Positions 52,170 through 61,107 are shown, counted from the stretch's first letter. The stretch: 64,000 bases of DNA from Bacillota bacterium (GCA_021769885.1 JAETSA010000006.1:1-64000); one strand, 5' to 3'. Notes: generated from the sequence alone by a model not told the origin. Numbers and translations: made by a program.

Positions 52170-53981
52170 TTACAGAATTTCTTTGAGCGCTGAAACGAGC
52201 AGCTCGTTTTCCTGCGGTGTTTTTACCGCCAAACGCACATAGGATTTGCCGTTGAAGCCCTTTTTCTGCGATAAATCTTTGATTAAAATATTGTACTTGT
52301 CCAAAAGTGTTTCGGCAAGCTCGGTGCTTGTGACATTTCCTGTCAATTCGCACATCACATAGTTTGCCTGCGAGGGGATGACACGCAGATTCTGTACCGA
52401 CGCAAGCGATGTCGTGTATTCGTCCCGCACATCCTTGAACTGTGCCAGCGCGCTTTCATAATTGGATTTATATTTTTCGAAAATCTGCAAATAAAATTCC
52501 GCAAAGGAGTTGATATTCCAAATTGCAACGTCTTTTTTCATTGCGGCAATCCGTGCCGTGTCCCCGCTTGCAAGCACACCCAACCGCAGTCCGGGTACGC
52601 CGAAGGATTTGGAAATGCTTTTCACGACAATCAAATTCGGATACGCCTTGAGCAGTTCGCGTTCCAACAGGGTGGGGGATTCGGCGGTTTTTGCGAAATC
52701 CACAAAGGATTCGTCCACAACAAACAGAATACCTTTTTCCTTTGCCCAATCCGCTATACGCAGAACGTCTTTCTTTTCAATATAATTGCCTGACGGATTG
52801 TCGGGGTTAATCAGCACAAGCATTTCAATATCTTTTTCCCCGAAGAATGCCATCAGCTCGTCGGCGGTGTAGCGATAATCCCTGCCCGAAGCATAGAAGG
52901 GCACAATGTCCGCTTCCGCTTTGCGGTGCGGGTATTCCTCAAACGACGGGTAAATCATACCGACCTTGCCGCAAGTCGATTCCATCAAAGCTTTAATCAG
53001 CTCTGCCGCACCGTTGCCGACGCAGATGTCTTCCTTGTGCAGACCAAAATATTTTGCCGCGAGCAAGGCGTTAATATCCTGCCCCGAGGGATAGTCGCAA
53101 ATCAGCCGTTCAAAATTTGCCTTGATTTCATCGAGCAGCTTGCGGTTCGGGTAAAACGGATTCACAAGATAGCAAAAATCCATCATATGCGGGTAACGCC
53201 AATAGCCGCCGAAACGCTTGTTGAATTTCTGCAGTTTATCTTTGGCATTTGTGAAAATGGATTCTGCGATGTTTAAGTCCTGCACATCGTCAATTTCATA
53301 CCACAATTCGCCGTCCAAGCGTTCTGCTTTGATTTCGGGCTTGTCCAAAAGCGTAATGACCTTCAAAACCTGCTCGTAATATTCATTATTGCCGAGGGCT
53401 TTGCTGTATGCCTCTAAAAACGGCACATAGTGGCTCTGCGAAAACGCTTTGCTGAATTTGTAAATGTTGACGGTTTTATAGTAGCCTGCAATATCCTCAA
53501 ATACAAAATCCTTTTTGCCGAGGAAGTTTTTAATGTTGTCCTCTTCGTCCAGCACAACGACCGTACCGTCCATCCAGCTTTCAAATTTTGCCACCAATGC
53601 AAGACTCGGATAAGGGTTCTGAATCAGTCTTTGTAGCACAGCGTCTTCAAAAATCAAGTCGGACTCCAACAGCAAGGTGTCATCCTGTGTCAAATATTCG
53701 CGCGCAAGATACAGCGAGTAAATATTATTGGTTTTGTAATAAACGTCGTTGTCTACAAATTCGATTTTTGTAGAGATGGGCAATGTTTGCACATATTCTA
53801 TCAGCTTTTTGCTTTCATAGCCGACAACCATAATGATTTTGTTGAGCTGCAGTGCGTCCAGCTGAGAAAGCATCCGCTCAATCATCGTGACGCCGTTGAC
53901 CTCGACCATACATTTTGTGGCATTGCTGGTTAAATCCTTTAAACGCTTGCCCATACCTGCCGCTAAAATAATCGCTTGCAT
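52170..53981 (-). CDS. LicC-like nucleotidyltransferase fused to class I/II aminotransferase
   Basis: A 603-residue bifunctional protein. Residues 1-235 form a sugar/choline-phosphate nucleotidyltransferase (IILAAGMGKRLKDLTSNATK; LESDLIFED; product-site Asp). Residues ~255-603 form a fold-type I PLP enzyme (VLINPDNPSGN, VVDESFVDFA, PLP lysine in KSISKSFGVPGLRLG) resembling HisC or CobD (threonine-phosphate decarboxylase). Similar fusions are known for PntC-type activation of 2-aminoethylphosphonate. It probably forms a CDP-linked amino-alkyl phosphate or phosphonate for LicD. The ATG at 53981 follows AAGGGCAGGGG. Confidence 0.85.
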   Translation of the reverse strand: MQAIILAAGMGKRLKDLTSNATKCMVEVNGVTMIERMLSQLDALQLNKIIMVVGYESKKLIEYVQTLPISTKIEFVDNDVYYKTNNIYSLYLAREYLTQDDTLLLESDLIFEDAVLQRLIQNPYPSLALVAKFESWMDGTVVVLDEEDNIKNFLGKKDFVFEDIAGYYKTVNIYKFSKAFSQSHYVPFLEAYSKALGNNEYYEQVLKVITLLDKPEIKAERLDGELWYEIDDVQDLNIAESIFTNAKDKLQKFNKRFGGYWRYPHMMDFCYLVNPFYPNRKLLDEIKANFERLICDYPSGQDINALLAAKYFGLHKEDICVGNGAAELIKALMESTCGKVGMIYPSFEEYPHRKAEADIVPFYASGRDYRYTADELMAFFGEKDIEMLVLINPDNPSGNYIEKKDVLRIADWAKEKGILFVVDESFVDFAKTAESPTLLERELLKAYPNLIVVKSISKSFGVPGLRLGVLASGDTARIAAMKKDVAIWNINSFAEFYLQIFEKYKSNYESALAQFKDVRDEYTTSLASVQNLRVIPSQANYVMCELTGNVTSTELAETLLDKYNILIKDLSQKKGFNGKSYVRLAVKTPQENELLVSALKEIL

Positions 53982-54011
53982 AAGACCCCTGCCCTTCTTT
54001 CTAATATTCTT

Positions 54012-54040
54012 ATAGTAACATATATTTTGTCGATAAGCAA
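54012..54040 (-). promoter_or_regulatory. Promoter of surface-decoration operon
   Basis: On the minus strand TTGCTT (54040-54035), 17-base spacer, TACTAT (54017-54012), 31 bases before the fusion start codon. Confidence 0.6.
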
Positions 54041-54055
54041 CGATTATATTTCACG

Positions 54056-54084
54056 TTGCGCTCTGCCGGAATCTATGTTATACT
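54056..54084 (+). promoter_or_regulatory. Promoter of acetyltransferase gene
   Basis: TTGCGC (54056-54061), 17-base spacer, TATACT (54079-54084). It is back-to-back with the promoter of the decoration operon. Confidence 0.6.
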
Positions 54085-54133
54085 GTCTTTACAGTTATAA
54101 AACCGCGCAAAACGGTTATGAGGAAGTATAAAA

Positions 54134-54745
54134 ATGGATTTTTACAGCTTAATGCACTCCGGTGCGATATACGACCCGGGTGCAGACGATATTATGGAAG
54201 AACAGCTTAAGTGCCTTGACCGTCTGTATGATTTCAATGCAACGCGGCCTACGGAGCTTCAAAAGCGCACAGAACTGCTGAAAGAAATGTTTGCCGAAGT
54301 CGGGGAGGACTGTTACATTGAACCGCCGTTTTATGCGAATTGGGGCGGTAAGCATGTGCACTTCGGCAACAGCGTATATGCAAATTTTCACTTGACTTTG
54401 GTGGACGATACACATATTTATGTAGGCGATAACACGATGTTCGGACCGAATGTGACCGTCGCCACGGCAGGACATCCGATTTTGCCGTCACTTCGTGAGA
54501 AAGCCTATCAGTTTAATATGCCTGTGCATATCGGCAAAAACTGTTGGATTGGTGCGGGCGCGGTGATTGTTCCGGGCGTCACCATCGGTGACAATACCGT
54601 CATTGGTGCAGGCAGTATCGTCACAAAGGATATCCCCGCCAATGTGGTTGCAGTGGGCAATCCCTGTAAAGTGCTTCGAGAAATCAGCGAAAAAGACAGG
54701 GAATACTATTTCAAAGACCGCAAAATTGAATGGGATAAGCTGTAA
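54134..54745 (+). CDS. Sugar O-acetyltransferase (LacA/maltose acetyltransferase family)
   Basis: A 203-residue left-handed beta-helix enzyme. The N-terminal maltose acetyltransferase region (EEQLKCLDRLYDFNATRP) is followed by hexapeptide repeats with the catalytic His in TAGHPILPSLREK and later NCWIGAGAVIVPGVTIGDNT. It uses acetyl-CoA to acetylate sugars. GAGGAAG precedes the start. It is divergent from the LicC/LicD cassette and might acetylate the same surface sugar, though this family also detoxifies free sugars. Confidence 0.92.
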   Translation: MDFYSLMHSGAIYDPGADDIMEEQLKCLDRLYDFNATRPTELQKRTELLKEMFAEVGEDCYIEPPFYANWGGKHVHFGNSVYANFHLTLVDDTHIYVGDNTMFGPNVTVATAGHPILPSLREKAYQFNMPVHIGKNCWIGAGAVIVPGVTIGDNTVIGAGSIVTKDIPANVVAVGNPCKVLREISEKDREYYFKDRKIEWDKL

Positions 54746-54790
54746 AATACGCAAGATCAGCTGTAAAACGCTATAAGAGATACAATAAAA

Positions 54791-54835
54791 GAATCCGTGA
54801 AAAGCTTTTTCGAAAATGCATTTCACGGATTTTTT
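54791..54835 (+). terminator. Rho-independent terminator
   Basis: Stem GAATCCGTGAAA / TTTCACGGATTT followed by a T run, 45 bases after the acetyltransferase stop codon. Confidence 0.85.
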
Positions 54836-54850
54836 CTGTTGTTTTTTCTC

Positions 54851-55262
54851 GTAGAGGCGGATTTTCGCACAAACCCAACAGCGAAGCACAATCCCGTAGG
54901 GGCGCTTCACGAAGCGCCCGCGAAATCAGAACAAATTAACAGAGATAAACCACCCCGTAGGGGCGGATGAAGATTTCCCTATTAGGGAAAATGTCGCGAA
55001 GCGACAAAAGGGTAATGGCGAAGCCGTAACCACATCCGCCCGAGCACGGTCGGATCTCGTACAAACCAACGGCGAACCGCACCCCGTAGGGGCGGGTTTC
55101 CAGGCCCGCCCGAGCACAGTTGGTTTTTACACCAACCCAACGGCGAAGCGCAACTCGTAGGGGCGAACTGTGTTCGCCCGAAACGGACAGCGAGCCCGGG
55201 CTGTCCCTACGGTATGTGGACAAATAACACACAGCCCCGTAGGGGCGATTCACAAATCGCCC
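54851..55262. repeat. GTAGGGGCG multi-hairpin repeat cluster F
   Basis: Between convergent genes. Cores include GGGGCGCTTCACGAAGCGCCC (54899-54919), a GAACTG variant near 55160 and GATTC near 55241. The nested module appears with ATTTCCC / GGGAAAAT, GTCGC-GAA-GCGAC (54993-55005) and GGTAATGGCGAAGCCGTAACC. A GGACAGC / GCTGTCC hairpin lies near 55184-55205. The last core runs into the FliB-like gene and encodes its final residues and stop. Confidence 0.83.
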
Positions 55263-56230
55263 GCAAAGTCAGCGCGTTCCCCGTGCAATATCGCCAGCAA
55301 TGTATCCATATTCTCCTGCGAATACTCAATTTCTGAGGAATACAGCCTTGCAAATTCTGCCACAGCCGCAAGCGGTAAATCATCGTGCTTCCCCCAATAT
55401 AGCTTGCAAAAATAGGAAATCATCTGTACGCCGAGCATCGAAAATGCCGCACGGGCGGCAAGCGCACCGTCTTCCAATGCGCCTGCCAAATGCCGATAGA
55501 TAAAGTATACGGCGAGCTGTTCGAAAAAGATGTCTGTTTCTTTCGGCAGAGTAAGCAGTAAACTCGCCGTCGGTGCGGCTTGCAATGCTTGCAGATTTTG
55601 CGTCCACGCATCGTCCAACCGTTCTAACCGAAGAAAGATTTCTGCCCATTGCGCAGGCGATTTCTGCGGCAGTGCTGTACGGCAAAGTGTAAGCACTGCC
55701 TGCAGGCGGGCATCTATGCGCTGGGCACGGTTTTGCAGAACGGCAAATACTTGTTCGCGAAACTCGAAAAAACGCTGTTCTTCTTCAGTCAATTTTGTAT
55801 CTGTTGCATTTTCTGTGCCCACAAGCGGTACAAGCTGCATCTTTTCAGCAGAGCCGAGCAGTAATTCGCCTGCCGCTTCACAGCACAGCCCGAGCCCGAT
55901 TTCCGTGCGGTCGGAGAAAAAGTTTCGAAAGCGTGGGTGATCCCGACAAATTTGACAGAGAGCATCTTCTCCGAGTGTTAAAATGATGTCGCAAAGATTC
56001 TCCCGATTCAAAAACGGACACCGCTCCCGTGCATCCAATCGGAAGTGCGCACCGTCTCCGTCAACCTCGATGGACTCCGAAAGCCGCGCTCCGAATGCCC
56101 CCGAAATCCCTTGATATAAGGCGTGCGTGGCTTCGTCAATATCAATTTCCCATCCCATACAGCAGCTATGCCGACATCGCCCCGCGATGCAGTGAAACGC
56201 TTTATAATAATTCGGTATAATATACTCCAT
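55250..56230 (-). CDS. fliB: FliB-like (flagellin lysine-N-methylase) family protein
   Basis: A 326-residue protein with the FliB Cys pattern: CIAGRCRHSCCMGWEIDID near the start, then CPFLNRENLCDIIL and CQICRDHPRF, likely binding an Fe-S cluster. The family is named after the Salmonella enzyme that methylates flagellin lysines. No flagellar gene is seen in the window, and homologues are frequent in non-motile Clostridia, so the substrate is unknown. The ATG at 56230 follows GGCAGGAG. Its last four codons (AGDL) and stop lie inside the core of repeat cluster F. Confidence 0.85.
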   Translation of the reverse strand: MEYIIPNYYKAFHCIAGRCRHSCCMGWEIDIDEATHALYQGISGAFGARLSESIEVDGDGAHFRLDARERCPFLNRENLCDIILTLGEDALCQICRDHPRFRNFFSDRTEIGLGLCCEAAGELLLGSAEKMQLVPLVGTENATDTKLTEEEQRFFEFREQVFAVLQNRAQRIDARLQAVLTLCRTALPQKSPAQWAEIFLRLERLDDAWTQNLQALQAAPTASLLLTLPKETDIFFEQLAVYFIYRHLAGALEDGALAARAAFSMLGVQMISYFCKLYWGKHDDLPLAAVAEFARLYSSEIEYSQENMDTLLAILHGERADFAGDL

Positions 56231-56298
56231 AAATCTCCTGCCTTGAATGCGTTGGTTATGCACACGGCTTTTCTCTTGGGTGATACTGTTGTCAGCAT

Positions 56299-56327
56299 AG
56301 TGTAGCACAATTTATAAAACAACTCAA
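56299..56327 (-). promoter_or_regulatory. Promoter of fliB-like gene overlapping cas3 end
   Basis: On the minus strand TTGAGT (56327-56322), 17-base spacer, TACACT (56304-56299). The -35 box overlaps the TGA stop of the truncated cas3 gene. Confidence 0.6.
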
Positions 56328-57541
56328 GGGAAAGAATTTGAGTGCTTTGCCGTTAAAAAGACGGCCTCGCTGTTCAGTGTATCTGTAATATGTGTAACCG
56401 CCTGCAAACAGGGCTGTAAAAAATCCACAGGCATCAAATGTGCCTCATCGAAAATCAAAATACTGTCCGCCGTATTGTGGAGCTTGCGCAGTTTTCCGCG
56501 CCGATTGGCATAGACGGATTCAAAAAACTGCACGGCGGTCGTAATAATGATTTGCGCGTTCCAATTTTCCGCAGAGGACTTGAGCTGTACGCGGTAGTCT
56601 TCCTCTATATCGAGGTCATCATAAGAAAACGAGGATTGATGCCGCAAAACGGTTGCACAGTCTCCGAACAGGTCCTCAAATTCTGCGGCGGTCTGGTCAA
56701 TAATGCTGTTGTAGGGAATGATATAAATGATGCGCTTCTTGTGAAATTTTATTGCGCGTTGCAGGGCGAATTTCATACTGCAAAGTGTTTTGCCGCTGCC
56801 TGTTGGCATATTCATCAAAAAAATGTTCGCATCTACGTCTGCCTTTTGGTAAACCTGTGCCTGTAATACGGCGCGCGCCTTTTGAAGCGGCGTCCGGGCG
56901 GAAAAGCCCTGTAATTTTGCATCCAGCCTTTGCAGACATTCCTTGAAATCCGCAGTCAACTCCCGATTCGGAGGGGCTCCGCAAAATTCGGCAGTGTCTA
57001 AGGAATCGGCGTCTGTCAAGCACGAAAAACAGTATCGGGTAACAAAGGCGAATTTTTCATATAACTGCTGTCGGCTTGTGCAGTTGCAAAGCAAAAACGT
57101 ATGGAAGGCGTCCATATCGATGGCGGGCGGCGCGATTTCCTGTTCGTATGCGGAAAAATCCTCGGTTTCGCGGTTTAAACGTCCGCTGAGCGTCGCCATA
57201 TCCGCTGTGTCCACCGCCCTATTTCCGCCGTCGGGCAGACCGCTGTGATGCCCTGCAATGCAGTATTGCAGCAACAGGGCAAGCGCGTTTTCATATTTTT
57301 CACCCACAACCTTTGCACCGCAGACAGAATGCTCCACACGAATATCCTTGCCGTTTATGTGCGCTTGGAACGCAGGCTGATATTTGCCGATATCGTGCAG
57401 TAACCCCGCAGCATAAACTACATCCCGCAACGGTTCGATTGAAAATTGTGCGGCACGTTCCGCCGTGTTTTCGCAGTGCGCCGCTACACTTTGCTCGGCA
57501 CCCGTATTTTCATTTATATGTGCGATAAATTCAGTCTTCAA
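56324..57541 (-). pseudogene. cas3: CRISPR-associated Cas3, truncated after DEAH box
   Basis: A 405-residue N-terminal part of Cas3. The HD nuclease domain (about 10-190) has LLHDIGKYQPAF and AGHHSGLPD. The helicase begins with Walker A MNMPTGSGKT (about 244-252) and the DEAH box IFDEAHLM (about 373). It breaks off at motif III: AVFLTA is followed by KHSNSFP and a stop instead of the usual T-M/Q-P sequence. The second RecA domain (over 300 residues) is missing. The start is TTG at 57541 with GAGGAGG 9 bases upstream. No cas5, cas7, cas8, cas1 or cas2 and no CRISPR array are present. It is a remnant of a type I, probably I-C, locus. Confidence 0.85.
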
Positions 57542-58523
57542 GCGTCGTATCCTCCTCAAGCACCGCCCTTGCCATCGCCGTGTATTCTGCCTTCGCGTGC
57601 ACGGGCGAGAGAATTTGCATTTTCTTGCCGAACCCGAACATCCAACCGTAAAACGGGGGACTCAGTGCCACATCTACACGTACACAAAACGAATTTGTAT
57701 CGCGTTGCGTGATTTCAACATCCTCTGAAAATTTGTCAATGATGAATTTCATCAGACTGTTTTCACAGCGTAGCTCGACTGTGCACTCCTCGTGACCGCC
57801 GTACATTTGAAATGCGGATTTTGTGTATTTTCCAACCGAAAAGTCGGGTGGGGCGGGGACGGCGTTTTCCTCGAGAATCTGCGGCGTACACAAAATACGA
57901 TCCATTCTGTATGCACCGATGCCGCAGTGCTTGTCACAGTACCCGAGCATATAGTAGAAATCTCCGTTCCATACCGAGGCGTACGGGCTGAAAATATAAG
58001 GCTTTCCGTCGTTTTTCAGATGCTTTTCTTTTGAAACATCATATTCAAAATACAAAAACGAAACCTTTTTTTCAAGACGGATGGCTTGCTGTACAGTGTC
58101 TAAAATATAATAAACGTGTTCGTTTGTCGGCTTTACGCCGGAGTCGGTATACAGCTTCGGCTGTATCTCCTGCGCCTGATGTACACTTGTCAATGTTGCA
58201 AGCTTTTCAATGAGCTGGGCACTTTTCTTTTCCGTGATGAATTTTGAGGATTCCACCGCGTCGCAGAGCAGCTTTAATTCCGGCAGTTCAAACAAGCGGG
58301 ACGGGACATAATATTGATTGTTTTTGGAACGAATCTCCTCAATATCTATGCCGTAATTTTGTAAGACGGTAATATCCGATTTCACGGTTGTGCGGTGCAT
58401 CGGAATACCGTATGTATCGCGCAGCAGCGCAATCAGCTCGTTTGTGGACAGGGGATGCGCCTCATCCGTCTGCCGCTCCAAAATAGATAAAAGATATAAA
58501 ATTCGCGCCCTCGGTTCAATCAT
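57531..58523 (-). CDS. HTH-WYL transcriptional regulator
   Basis: A 330-residue regulator with an N-terminal winged helix (about 1-75, ARILYLLSILERQTDE, IPMHRTTVKSDITVLQNYG) and a WYL domain (about 140-230; FSPYASVWNGDFYYMLGYCDKH holds the signature in variant form, followed by GAYRMDRI). A WCX-like C-terminal region follows. WYL proteins bind nucleic-acid-like ligands and often precede type I-C cas genes in Clostridia. It overlaps the truncated cas3 by 11 bases, supporting an origin as the cas-operon regulator. It appears intact. Confidence 0.88.
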   Translation of the reverse strand: MIEPRARILYLLSILERQTDEAHPLSTNELIALLRDTYGIPMHRTTVKSDITVLQNYGIDIEEIRSKNNQYYVPSRLFELPELKLLCDAVESSKFITEKKSAQLIEKLATLTSVHQAQEIQPKLYTDSGVKPTNEHVYYILDTVQQAIRLEKKVSFLYFEYDVSKEKHLKNDGKPYIFSPYASVWNGDFYYMLGYCDKHCGIGAYRMDRILCTPQILEENAVPAPPDFSVGKYTKSAFQMYGGHEECTVELRCENSLMKFIIDKFSEDVEITQRDTNSFCVRVDVALSPPFYGWMFGFGKKMQILSPVHAKAEYTAMARAVLEEDTTLED

Positions 58524-58641
58524 AAAAAATCCTCCGAATATGTGGAGCTTACAGAATATTCGCCAAAATTCATCAATATTTCAGCTCTTTTTATATTATA
58601 TCTGCATATGTGTTCCTTTGCAACTATTGTTTTCAAAATGG

Positions 58642-58674
58642 AAAAAGGTGTCGATTTTTACCGACACCTTTTTT
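58642..58674. terminator. Strong symmetrical terminator
   Basis: Stem AAAAAGGTGTCG / CGACACCTTTTT with an 8-base loop. It lies between the GH16 gene end and the WYL gene start on the minus strand and could stop read-through. Confidence 0.8.
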
Positions 58675-58706
58675 CTTGAAGTATCTTTAGCGTACTGCGT
58701 AGAGAA

Positions 58707-58750
58707 ACAAAAAATCGCCTGTCCTTCCGACCGAGGCCGTGAAGGGCAGG
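58707..58750 (-). terminator. Terminator of GH16 gene
   Basis: On the minus strand CCTGCCCTTC / GAAGGACAGG (one wobble) followed by CGATTTTTTG, 8 bases after the GH16 stop codon. Confidence 0.75.
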
Positions 58751-58757
58751 GGATTCT

Positions 58758-59816
58758 TTAGTTTTTCATATCCAATTCGCCGGGAAATTTGCTGTCGTCT
58801 AAGACAAACTGCTCGTAATTTTCGTTTTGCCAGACTTTTACGTAGTCAATCAAAAATTCGCTGTCACTGCTGTGGTCAAACTGCCCGATTTTTTGTGCGT
58901 GCGGTCCCCAGCCGTCACCTGCATCGATTTCCACGGTTAAGCGCAAAAATTCTTTGACCTTGGAAACGCCGCCGCCCATTGTTGCCCAGGTCGGTTCACC
59001 GTCGATGTAGAATACATAATATTCGGGCGTCCATTTGAGCGCGTAGGTGTGGTAGCCGTCGTACAAATCCTGCTCCAAAGTATTGATGATAGTGTCCGAT
59101 TTACCGAACTCGCCGTAGCCGTTCCACAACAGCGCGTGCCCCATACGGCTGTGGCGATTTTTGCGGAATGCGCTTTCGAATACGTCGATTTCCGTGCCGT
59201 CTACACCCTCGCTGGAGATTTTTCGTTGGTTAGAGGATTGCAGCCAAAAAGCCGACCAAAGACCGTCCGCCTGCGGCAGCTTTGCACGCACCTCGAAATA
59301 TCCGAACGCCTGCGAGAAGAGCAGTTCATCCTGCGAGCCCTTGTTATTGTTGTTGTCGCCCGCGATGCGGCGTGTTTCGATGCCGCCGGTGAACCGTCCT
59401 GCCGTGGGGCAGTCACCGTCACATTCGTGATTATCCTCATAGCGTGCGCGAATGACTGCGTTGCCGTCCTTCACCTCCACAAGATTCGGACACCACCAGC
59501 AGCCGTGGTCAGGGGTGCTTTCATCATCGGATTTCCAACGAATCGCGTGCGGCGAGGTCGTCCAAATTTCCCGAGACCCCGTAAACCGTTCGCCGAAGCG
59601 AATGTTCTGATTTAAGGCATCACCCTCGAAATCATCCTCAAATACCATATACCAGCCGTTTTCATCCAAAACGGGCAGGGATAAATCAAAGCCCTTGGTT
59701 TTCCAGCTTTCATCATTTTTCGGTGCTCTGAGGGTGAGGCAAAGCACAACAATGCCCACCACACCGAGTATGACCAAAAGAATGCCGATAATTAATCCAA
59801 CTGTACGTTTCATCAT
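58758..59816 (-). CDS. Glycoside hydrolase family 16 (beta-glucanase)
   Basis: A 352-residue protein with an N-terminal membrane helix (about 5-29) that may be a signal anchor, and a GH16 jelly roll. The catalytic motif E-I-D-V-F-E lies in GTEIDVFES (about residue 213). Other markers are YFEVRAKLPQADGLWSAFWL and YHTYALKWTPEYYVFYIDGE. Such enzymes cleave beta-1,3 or mixed beta-1,3-1,4 glucans. GGGAGGGAAAA precedes the ATG at 59816 (ATG 59813 is possible). It is a single-gene unit with its own promoter and terminator. Confidence 0.93.
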   Translation of the reverse strand: MMKRTVGLIIGILLVILGVVGIVVLCLTLRAPKNDESWKTKGFDLSLPVLDENGWYMVFEDDFEGDALNQNIRFGERFTGSREIWTTSPHAIRWKSDDESTPDHGCWWCPNLVEVKDGNAVIRARYEDNHECDGDCPTAGRFTGGIETRRIAGDNNNNKGSQDELLFSQAFGYFEVRAKLPQADGLWSAFWLQSSNQRKISSEGVDGTEIDVFESAFRKNRHSRMGHALLWNGYGEFGKSDTIINTLEQDLYDGYHTYALKWTPEYYVFYIDGEPTWATMGGGVSKVKEFLRLTVEIDAGDGWGPHAQKIGQFDHSSDSEFLIDYVKVWQNENYEQFVLDDSKFPGELDMKN

Positions 59817-59847
59817 TTTTCCCTCCCTACGGTTTTCTGTATTCTAT

Positions 59848-59876
59848 ATAGTATCGGAAACTTTGGAAAAAGTCAA
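59848..59876 (-). promoter_or_regulatory. Sigma-A promoter of GH16 gene
   Basis: On the minus strand TTGACT (59876-59871), 17-base spacer, TACTAT (59853-59848). Confidence 0.7.
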
Positions 59877-59968
59877 TTTCTAAAGAAAAATATGTCGGTT
59901 GGATAGAAAAAAATGCGGATATATGCTATACTATATAAGATTTTGAAATTTGAAACGGATGTGACCGT

Positions 59969-60991
59969 ATGAAAATATTGGCTTTGGAAAGCTCCTGCGA
60001 CGAAACCGCCGCCGCCGTGGTAGAGGATGGACGGCACGTGCTTTCGTCTGTAGTGGCAACACAAATCGAACAGCATAAAATATTCGGAGGGGTCGTGCCG
60101 GAAATCGCTTCCCGTATGCATACCGAAGCGGTGTCGGGCGTGACTGCCGAAGCGCTGGCACAGGCAAATCTGACGCTTGATGAAATCGATGCGATTGCCG
60201 TGACCTATGCACCGGGGCTCATCGGTGCGTTGCTCGTCGGTGTGAATTATGCAAAGGGGTTGTCGCTTGCGAGCGGCAAACCGCTTGTGCCCGTGCATCA
60301 TCTGCGCTCGCACATCGCGGCAAATTATATTACGCACCCCGATTTAGAGCCGCCGTTTTTGTGTTTGGTGGTGTCAGGCGGCAATACCTTGCTTGTCAAT
60401 GTGCGCGGCTATACCGATTTTGAAATTGTCGGCAGAACGCGTGACGATGCGGCGGGCGAAGCACTGGATAAAGCCGCAAGGGCGATGGGTCTGCCGTATC
60501 CCGGCGGCGTAAATTTGGATAAAATTGCCAAGGACGGCAACAAAACCGCTTTCACATTCCCGCATCCGCACGTGGACGGCGCGCCGTTGGATTTCAGCTT
60601 TTCGGGACTCAAAACATCGGTGCTCAATACGATACATAATGCCGAACAGCGCGGGGAATCTATAGAGGTAAAGGATCTTGGCGCATCGTTTCTGTCGGCA
60701 GTGGTGGATTCGTTGGAGCGCAACACCGAAAAAGCACTCGAACAGTATCCCGAAACGCAAAAACTCGTTTTGGCAGGCGGTGTAAGCGCAAACTCTGTTT
60801 TGCGTGAACGGATGTTCAATCTTGCAAAACGGCAAAATGTGAAATTGTATCTTCCCGAGCTTTCTCTGTGCGGAGATAATGCGGCAATGGTCGGCGCACA
60901 AGGGTTTTACGAGTTCTCGGCGGGCAAACGCGCGGGAATGTCTTTAAACGCGTGCGCGAGTATGCCGATTGCGGAAAATGAACAAGAATAA
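59969..60991 (+). CDS. tsaD: tRNA N6-threonylcarbamoyladenosine transferase TsaD
   Basis: A 340-residue ASKHA-fold enzyme that transfers threonylcarbamoyl to A37 of ANN-decoding tRNAs, with TsaB and TsaE. Conserved segments are LALESSCDETAAAVV, the metal-binding HHLRSH (VPVHHLRSHIAANY), VVSGGNT, and LAGGVSANSVLR near the C-terminus. Full length. The partners tsaB and tsaE are not in this window. The ribosome binding site is weak (GGATGTGA). Confidence 0.95.
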   Translation: MKILALESSCDETAAAVVEDGRHVLSSVVATQIEQHKIFGGVVPEIASRMHTEAVSGVTAEALAQANLTLDEIDAIAVTYAPGLIGALLVGVNYAKGLSLASGKPLVPVHHLRSHIAANYITHPDLEPPFLCLVVSGGNTLLVNVRGYTDFEIVGRTRDDAAGEALDKAARAMGLPYPGGVNLDKIAKDGNKTAFTFPHPHVDGAPLDFSFSGLKTSVLNTIHNAEQRGESIEVKDLGASFLSAVVDSLERNTEKALEQYPETQKLVLAGGVSANSVLRERMFNLAKRQNVKLYLPELSLCGDNAAMVGAQGFYEFSAGKRAGMSLNACASMPIAENEQE

Positions 60992-61078
60992 TCCTTTTTG
61001 CCGTATGCAAAACAGGCGATTTGGGCATAGTGAATTAAAAAGGATGCGAAAATTGACAAAAAATTCACATTTTCTCTG

Positions 61079-61107
61079 TTGCTTTTCAGAGCGGAATCGT
61101 CTATAAT
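61079..61107 (+). promoter_or_regulatory. Sigma-A promoter of pckG
   Basis: TTGCTT (61079-61084), 17-base spacer, TATAAT (61102-61107), giving a leader of about 95 bases. Nothing resembling a riboswitch was recognised in the leader. Confidence 0.7.
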
